From NCBI GenBank assembly GCA_903838565.1, contig CAILZB010000100.1:1-54938 (forward strand): 54,938 bases of DNA, in the 5' to 3' direction. Under the pieces are notes generated by a model. That model was given only the letters and a program-made list of their open reading frames with translations, had not been told where the DNA came from and searched no databases. Shown piece by piece: positions 50,156 to 54,938 of this stretch (positions are counted from its first letter, which is position 1; every line of letters begins with the position of its first letter). Both the position numbers and the translations under genes were made by a program. The stretch comes from an uncultured beta proteobacterium. Its GTDB lineage: Bacteria > Pseudomonadota > Gammaproteobacteria > Burkholderiales > Burkholderiaceae_C.

Positions 50156-53152
50156 ATGCTAGGGCGTTGGTCGACCGCAAGCGCGCGCGCGCCGCTTTGG
50201 ACGCGATTGGAGGCGGCCCTCCCGGCTCTCGTGTTCCTGTCGACGATGGGCCTGTTTGGTGCGGCCGCCACCTGGAAATTCGACGATACGCAGCGCGGGG
50301 TTCAAACCGAACTGCAGCACAGCAGCGAGCGGCTGATCGGAGAAGTCGAGCATCGCTTCCAGCACGCGATTTACGCGCTGAAAGGCGCCAGGGGCTTGTT
50401 CGCTACCGGCCAGAGCGTGAACCGCGCGACGTTTGGCCGCTATGTGGAGTCGCTCGACCAGTTTCATGAGTTCCCCGGCGTGCGCGGTTTTGGCTTCATC
50501 CAGCGCGTTCTGCCCGCGCAGCTGGATGCCTTTGTTGCGGCCGAACGTGCGGACGGAGCACCCGATTTCGCCCTGCGGCAGCTCTCCGAGCCAAGCGCTG
50601 CCGACATGTACGTCGTCCGGTTCATCGAAACAGCACAGAACAACCCGGGCGCAATGGGACTAGACATCGGCTCCGAATCACAGCGCCGCAACGCCCTGCA
50701 ACGCGCGGTGGACAGCGGCCAGCCCAGCATGACGGGCAGCATCACGCTGGTGCAGGACCAGCGCCAGACGCCCGGTGTGCTGCTGTTCGTTCCGGTCTAC
50801 GCCAAGGGAGCGCATCCCGGCAACGCGAGCGAACGCCGCGCGACGCTGCTGGGCCTGCTGTACGCGCCGATCGTAGTCCAGGAACTGCTCGCAGGCCTGC
50901 CCGATGTGGTGTCGGGACGGCTGGACGTCGAGATATTTGATGCCGTAGCACAGGAACCCAATGTCACCCGGCTATACGACTCTGACATGCACCGCGCGCC
51001 GCTGGATGGGCCCCTGGCATCTGACGCCACCCACACCTACTCCACCCGGACGTCGCTCTCGCTCCTGGGCCGCAACCTGAGCGTGCGCGTCAGCTCGGAA
51101 GCGAAGTTCAACGCCATGATCGACAACAGCGCTCCCTGGCGGATCGCAGGCTCTGGCTTGTTGATTGCCACCTTGATGGCGCTGTACCTGCGCACCAAGT
51201 TGCGCCAGCAAGCCACCGTCACGACCCTCGTCGCGCAGCGCACGCGCGAACTTGAGCGCGAGCGCCTGCGGCTGCAAACCCTGCTGGAGACGGCCACAGA
51301 TGGCATCCACATACTGGATGCGGCGGGCAAGCTGATCGAAGCCAATCCGGCCTTCCTGAAGATGCTGGGACTGGACGCCTCGGTGGTCGGGCGGCTTCGC
51401 GTCAGCGACTGGGACGTGAGCGGCCATGCCATCAGCGACGAATTTCTGCGAAGTCTTCGTGCCACGCCATCGGGCAAGGTATTTGAGACACAGCACAAGC
51501 GCAGCGACGGCCGGCTGATCGATGTTGAAATCAACGCCTGCGGCCTTGCTTTGGACGGAGAAGACCTGCTGTACTGCGCATCGCGCGACGTGACCGAGCG
51601 CAACCGGGACAGGTCAGCGCTGGAGCAGAGCAAGCTGTTCAAGAATGCCATCCTGGACTCCATTGCCGACGGCATTGTCGTGCTCGACGGCGACGGCGTC
51701 ATCGTGGCATTCAATCAGTCCTGGGTGCAGTTCGAGCGTCACTCGGCGCTTGCCGCTGGCAGCTCGCACGCCGACACCAGGCTGGGTGACCGCTATGTGG
51801 CTGTCTGCCTGTCGGAGGCCGGCAACTCGACATCGGACGCCACGGCACAGACTGACATCGGTATCCGCGCCGTGTTGGAGGGACGCCTTCCCGGCTTCAC
51901 GCTCGAGTACGCCTGCCAATCGGCGCAGCACAAGCGGTGGTTGCGCATGAGCGTGACGCCCATGGTCTACGACGGCCACCGGCACGCGGTGGTCGCGCAT
52001 CAGGACATCAGCCAGCAAAGGCAACTGGAGCAGGAGCGAAGCCAGGCCCAGAGGCTGCTGAAAGATGTCGCCGACCGGGTTCCGGGCCTGCTTTACCAGT
52101 ATTGCCTGCGACCGGACGGGACTTCCTACTTCCCCTATGCCAGCGAAGGTATCCATGAGATCTACGGTGTCAGCCCGCAGCAGGCCTTGCTGGACGCAAC
52201 CAGCGTATTTTCCGCGATCCACCCGGACGACCACAACGAATTCGTGGTCTCGCTGCTGCAGTCGGCTCACGACCTGACGCCCTGGATTCACGAGTATCGA
52301 GTGATGTTTTCCGATGGGAGCACGCGCTGGATGCTGGGCAACTCGCTGGCGCAGCGCCAGGGCGACGGCGGCACGATCTTCCATGGCTTCGTACATGATG
52401 TGACCGAGCGCAAACGGGCTGAACTGGAGATCCTTCACTACCAGACGAAACTGCAGGAAATGGTTTCGGAGGCCATGACCAAGGTGAACGCCTTGTCAGT
52501 GGAACTCCTGACTTCAGAGGCCAGGGAGCGGCGCCAGATCTCAGAGGACTTGCACGACAACCTGGGGCAAAGCCTGGCCCTGGTCCGGTTCAAACTCCGC
52601 TCGCTGACGGCGCGGGACGATGGCACGGAAGAAGACGATGCCATGGGCCAGCTCAAGGACATTGCGCTTTCGGTTGAACGCGCGATTCAATCGGTGCGGT
52701 CCTTCACGGCGCAGCTCTGGCCACCGGTGCTGTACAAATTTGGTCTGCGTGCGGCGCTGGAGTGGCTGGCGGGCGAAATGGAAGCCAACAACGGATTGAG
52801 CGTGAGCCTTCAACTGGACCGGCTGGCCTCACTCGATGAGGTCACCAGCATCTTCCTGTTCCGGGCGGCGCGCGAACTGTTGAACAATGTCTGGAAGCAC
52901 GCCCAGGTCAGTCGGGTCGAACTGAGTGCCTCGATGGACATGGAGCGCCAGATGCTGGTGCTGCGCGTCGCCGACGCCGGCGTGGGCTTCGACGTCGAGC
53001 AGATGCACAAATCCAGCGAATCCAACGGCTTCGGCCTGTTCAGCGTGAGTGAACGCATCCAGCTCATCGGCGGAACCGTGCACATTGAAAGCCAGCCGGG
53101 CCGGGGGACGGTGGTCAGTATCCTGCTGCCCGTGGCCTCCACCCCTCTTTAA
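50156..53152 (+). CDS. CHASE/PAS sensor histidine kinase (NarL-type HisKA_3)
   Basis: 998 residues. A membrane helix (~20-40, LPALVFLSTMGLFGAAATW) and a second at ~325-345 enclose a periplasmic CHASE domain (FPGVRGFGFIQRV, GMPVTG-like PSMTGSITLVQDQ). PAS modules follow (~370-490, ~495-625, ~640-760). The phospho-acceptor lies in RRQISEDLHDNLGQSLALVR (His800), and the ATPase domain has RELLNNVWKHAQ, VADAGVGFD and NGFGLFSVSERI. It should phosphorylate the regulator encoded 14 bases downstream. No ribosome site is seen before ATG 50156, so the start is slightly uncertain. Confidence 0.93.
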   Translation: MLGRWSTASARAPLWTRLEAALPALVFLSTMGLFGAAATWKFDDTQRGVQTELQHSSERLIGEVEHRFQHAIYALKGARGLFATGQSVNRATFGRYVESLDQFHEFPGVRGFGFIQRVLPAQLDAFVAAERADGAPDFALRQLSEPSAADMYVVRFIETAQNNPGAMGLDIGSESQRRNALQRAVDSGQPSMTGSITLVQDQRQTPGVLLFVPVYAKGAHPGNASERRATLLGLLYAPIVVQELLAGLPDVVSGRLDVEIFDAVAQEPNVTRLYDSDMHRAPLDGPLASDATHTYSTRTSLSLLGRNLSVRVSSEAKFNAMIDNSAPWRIAGSGLLIATLMALYLRTKLRQQATVTTLVAQRTRELERERLRLQTLLETATDGIHILDAAGKLIEANPAFLKMLGLDASVVGRLRVSDWDVSGHAISDEFLRSLRATPSGKVFETQHKRSDGRLIDVEINACGLALDGEDLLYCASRDVTERNRDRSALEQSKLFKNAILDSIADGIVVLDGDGVIVAFNQSWVQFERHSALAAGSSHADTRLGDRYVAVCLSEAGNSTSDATAQTDIGIRAVLEGRLPGFTLEYACQSAQHKRWLRMSVTPMVYDGHRHAVVAHQDISQQRQLEQERSQAQRLLKDVADRVPGLLYQYCLRPDGTSYFPYASEGIHEIYGVSPQQALLDATSVFSAIHPDDHNEFVVSLLQSAHDLTPWIHEYRVMFSDGSTRWMLGNSLAQRQGDGGTIFHGFVHDVTERKRAELEILHYQTKLQEMVSEAMTKVNALSVELLTSEARERRQISEDLHDNLGQSLALVRFKLRSLTARDDGTEEDDAMGQLKDIALSVERAIQSVRSFTAQLWPPVLYKFGLRAALEWLAGEMEANNGLSVSLQLDRLASLDEVTSIFLFRAARELLNNVWKHAQVSRVELSASMDMERQMLVLRVADAGVGFDVEQMHKSSESNGFGLFSVSERIQLIGGTVHIESQPGRGTVVSILLPVASTPL

Positions 53153-53166
53153 ACCACGGTGCACCC

Positions 53167-53808
53167 ATGAATTCCGTGATACGACTGCTGCTGGTGGACG
53201 ACCACGCGATCATGCGCGAGGCGCTGCGCGATTCGCTGCTGCGTGAGCCCGATATTCAGGTCGTCGGCGAGGCCGGTGATGGGGATGCTGCGCTTCGGCT
53301 GGCGCGCGAGCATTCCCCGGACGTCGTGGTCACCGACATCTCCATGCCCGGGCTTGACGGATTCGAGTTGACCAGGCTCATCACGCGTGACTTCGAGCGC
53401 GTCGCGGTATTGGCGCTGTCGACTCACCTGGAACGCAGCTTCATCCAGCGCATGCTCGACGCTGGCGCGCTGGGCTACGTCAACAAGTCCGCCGGGCGCA
53501 CCGAACTGCTGCAGGGCATCCGTTCGGTTGCGCTGGGCCGGCGCTACCTATGCCAGGAATGCGCCGGGATGTTGGCCAAGACCGCAGCTGACGGGGATCA
53601 TCCGCGGCTGGGGCAACGCGAGATCGAGGTCCTGAAGATGATTGCAATGGGCCACAGTTCAGCGGAGATCGGCAAGCAACTCTTCATCGCCACCGGTACC
53701 GCTGAAGTGCACAGGCGCAACATCCTGCGCAAGCTCGAGTTGCACGATGTCGCCGGGCTGACCCGCTACGCCATTCGCGAGGGGCTGATCTCTCTGTCCG
53801 ACCTCTGA
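53167..53808 (+). CDS. NarL/FixJ-family response regulator
   Basis: 213 residues. The receiver domain has the acidic pair in LLLVDDHAIMREALR, phospho-acceptor Asp57 in VVVTDISMPGLDGFEL, and Lys in GALGYVNKSAGRTE. The LuxR-type helix-turn-helix (~150-213) has LGQREIEVLKMIAMGHSSAE and GTAEVHRRNILRKLELHD. It is the partner of the upstream CHASE histidine kinase (14-base gap, one transcript). Targets unknown. Confidence 0.95.
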   Translation: MNSVIRLLLVDDHAIMREALRDSLLREPDIQVVGEAGDGDAALRLAREHSPDVVVTDISMPGLDGFELTRLITRDFERVAVLALSTHLERSFIQRMLDAGALGYVNKSAGRTELLQGIRSVALGRRYLCQECAGMLAKTAADGDHPRLGQREIEVLKMIAMGHSSAEIGKQLFIATGTAEVHRRNILRKLELHDVAGLTRYAIREGLISLSDL

Positions 53809-54115
53809 TGAATCAGCCCGCGTCGCATCGGTACCACGCCTGGAATCTCATGTCAATACCCTGTTCACGGTAGCGAAGAATAGGGTGTTCAGGATATTTT
53901 CATATCCCGTCAAAAGTACAACACTGTGACGCACCAACAGCGCCGTGCGTCTGCTCGGCCGTGCCGATCATGCCCAGCGCCGCTTTGGCCAATCCCGCCG
54001 CACAGGCCGATTCAACCTGGGAATCAAAATGACATTGCCTTCAATCCGACCGGCTCACAATCCCTATCCCGGATCCATCAGGGGTGTGCCCTTCAAACCA
54101 CGTGAGGGCCACGCC
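53809..54115. promoter_or_regulatory. 307-base intergenic region with a small hairpin
   Basis: GGATAT-TTTC-ATATCC (53892-53907) is a perfect 6-base dyad, 84 bases after the regulator stop. The surrounding ~80 bases are AT-richer than the flanks and probably hold the promoter of the Crp/Fnr gene. The stretch 53945-54115 is open in frame with that gene, so part of it may be coding if the earlier ATG at 54029 is used. Confidence 0.45.
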
Positions 54116-54886
54116 ATGGGCGGCACCACGACGCACGACGGCTGGCGCGAATCCCTCGGATTGGTGGAGCAGAACCTGTCGTTCACCCGGCGCATCGTGC
54201 GCAGCGGTGAACGGGTGTACCTGTGCGGCGAATCACTTGATGCGCTCTATCTGGTGAACTCCGGAATCTTCACGATCATGAACATGAGCGCCGACGGACG
54301 CGAGCAGCCCGTGGGTTTCTATTTCAAGGGCGACTGGCTCGGATTTGACGGCATTCCGGCGGGCCGATACAACTGCTCGGCCGTCGCCCTGGATTGCGGC
54401 GAGGTGTGGACCATCAGCTATGAAGGCCTGCAGCGCGCCAGCGTGGCCGAACCCGACTTGCTGCGCTGCGTGCTGAACGCCATGAGCAGCCAGTTGGCCC
54501 ACAGCCGCGACGCCATGCTGTCCATGGCCACGCTGACGGCAGACGCGCGCGTGGCAGACTTTCTGTTGTCCTGGGCCCATGCGCTGGAGCAGCGCGGGCA
54601 GCGCACAGATCAGATCAACCTCAACCTGTCGCGTGCCGACATGGGCCACTACCTTGGGCTCACGCTGGAGTCGGTGAGCCGAGCGTTTTCCAGACTGGCA
54701 CGCTGCGGCATCATCGAGTTCCGGGAAAGGGACCGCCGCGACATCAGCATCCCTCACCTTGCCGGCTTGAGCGACTTCATCCAGGGCGGCACCGAGCCGG
54801 CCAAGCACATCCACTGTCGGCGCCGATTGAATATTGACCCACCCTGCCGATTGAATATTGACCCAGGACGGGTAGCTGCTTTTTGA
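54116..54886 (+). CDS. Crp/Fnr-family regulator with 3' end running into an IS
   Basis: 256 residues as read. The cyclic-nucleotide-type beta-roll has RRIVRSGERVYLCGESLDAL, LYLVNSGIFTIM and GFYFKGDWLGFDGI. The C-terminal helix-turn-helix has ADMGHYLGLTLESVSRAFSR, the Fnr-type recognition helix. There is no N-terminal Cys cluster, so it is not an iron-sulfur Fnr. I chose ATG 54116 (GAGGG 7 bases upstream); ATG 54029 is an alternative. The last ~23 residues (CRRRLNIDPPCRLNIDPG) are encoded by the IS end, so the native C-terminus was replaced. Confidence 0.85.
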   Translation: MGGTTTHDGWRESLGLVEQNLSFTRRIVRSGERVYLCGESLDALYLVNSGIFTIMNMSADGREQPVGFYFKGDWLGFDGIPAGRYNCSAVALDCGEVWTISYEGLQRASVAEPDLLRCVLNAMSSQLAHSRDAMLSMATLTADARVADFLLSWAHALEQRGQRTDQINLNLSRADMGHYLGLTLESVSRAFSRLARCGIIEFRERDRRDISIPHLAGLSDFIQGGTEPAKHIHCRRRLNIDPPCRLNIDPGRVAAF

Positions 54887-54938
54887 ATTGGCAACTGTGG
54901 ATAAGTGTACTCAATAGCTGGTTTTCTTCTTTCTCCTC
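54815..54938. mobile_element. End of an IS21-like insertion sequence (cut by window edge)
   Basis: From TGTCGGCGCC at 54815 the sequence carries two exact 20-base direct repeats of GCCGATTGAATATTGACCCA (54822-54841 and 54846-54865), the multiple terminal repeats expected of IS21-family ends with a 5'-TG boundary. No transposase or helper gene is within the window; it would lie to the right. The element inserted in the last codons of the Crp/Fnr gene. Confidence 0.7.

Noticed and set aside
49963..50271. 102-codon minus-strand open frame before the histidine kinase
   Set aside because: Arg/Ala-rich, no motif, overlaps the kinase start on the other strand.
1..54938. CRISPR arrays, rRNA genes, integrase or toxin-antitoxin genes
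   Set aside because: No regularly spaced repeats, no rRNA sequence and no integrase or toxin-antitoxin motif was found in the window.

Overview
The window is GC-rich chromosomal DNA of a betaproteobacterium, most likely order Burkholderiales and near Comamonadaceae. This is judged from the gene set and gene order (pmbA/yjgA/mogA, trmJ/cysE next to suhB, aroB-dgt, slmA, a class I DAHP synthase) and from protein flavour. No 16S rRNA is present, so the placement is an inference. It is mostly core metabolic and housekeeping DNA with heavy signalling content and a few scars of mobile DNA. It carries about 50 protein genes, one tRNA, several palindromic or dispersed repeats, one phage-gene remnant, and the edge of an IS21-like element at the right end.

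Layout. 1-6.3 kb: purine/urate catabolism on the minus strand (xdhA, xdhB, xdhC, then a puuD-type urate hydroxylase cut by the window edge), with a proline-rich TonB-like lipoprotein gene inserted on the opposite strand. 6.4-8.4 kb: two unknown proteins and a CBS-domain protein. 8.4-13.7 kb: pmbA, yjgA, mog, cysE, trmJ, suhB. 13.7-16.6 kb: a REC-like/PAS/GGDEF/EAL protein. 16.6-19.3 kb: a four-gene operon (ABC ATPase, FtsX-like permease, small Cys-rich secreted protein, DUF3299 protein). 19.4-24.1 kb: an EamA exporter, a degenerate HD-GYP protein, a diguanylate cyclase, a periplasmic OB-fold-like protein and tRNA-Arg(CCU). 24.2-26.9 kb: MoxR ATPase, GNAT and VWA. 27.0-32.2 kb: a dihaem cytochrome c, a bidirectional terminator, then aroB-dgt-unknown-DUF1415-methyltransferase. 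32.4-37.1 kb: an AraC regulator divergent from a complete class I P450 system (P450, [2Fe-2S] ferredoxin, FAD ferredoxin reductase). 37.1-44.4 kb: an EamA exporter, rlmJ, a Ser/Thr kinase, slmA, an FAA-family hydrolase, an HpaI-family aldolase and DAHP synthase. 44.6-54.9 kb: a second PAS/GGDEF/EAL protein, a terminase remnant, a MASE2-like/GGDEF/haemerythrin fusion, a CHASE/PAS histidine kinase with its NarL-type regulator, and a Crp/Fnr regulator whose 3' end runs into an IS.

How it fits together. Five proteins with c-di-GMP-type domains lie within 36 kb. Four have intact GGDEF/GGEEF motifs with RxxD inhibitory sites, two of these also keep the EAL residues, and the HD-GYP protein has lost its HD pair. 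Inputs include PAS sensors and a haemerythrin (O2/redox). XdhABC and PuuD take hypoxanthine/xanthine to urate and 5-hydroxyisourate, and Mog serves the molybdenum cofactor that XdhB needs. AroG and AroB are two steps of the shikimate pathway. The P450, ferredoxin and reductase form a self-sufficient monooxygenase of unknown substrate.

Most notable non-standard signals: a 67-bp dispersed dyad element present twice (7843 and 40901), the second copy touching the slmA start; a palindromic in-frame insertion at the N-terminus of the ferredoxin reductase; a Cys-rich small protein inside a possible metal ABC operon; a four-Cys tail outside the membrane on the Ser/Thr kinase; and the Crp/Fnr-IS21 junction. 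I found no CRISPR array and no obviously undescribed multi-gene system beyond these.
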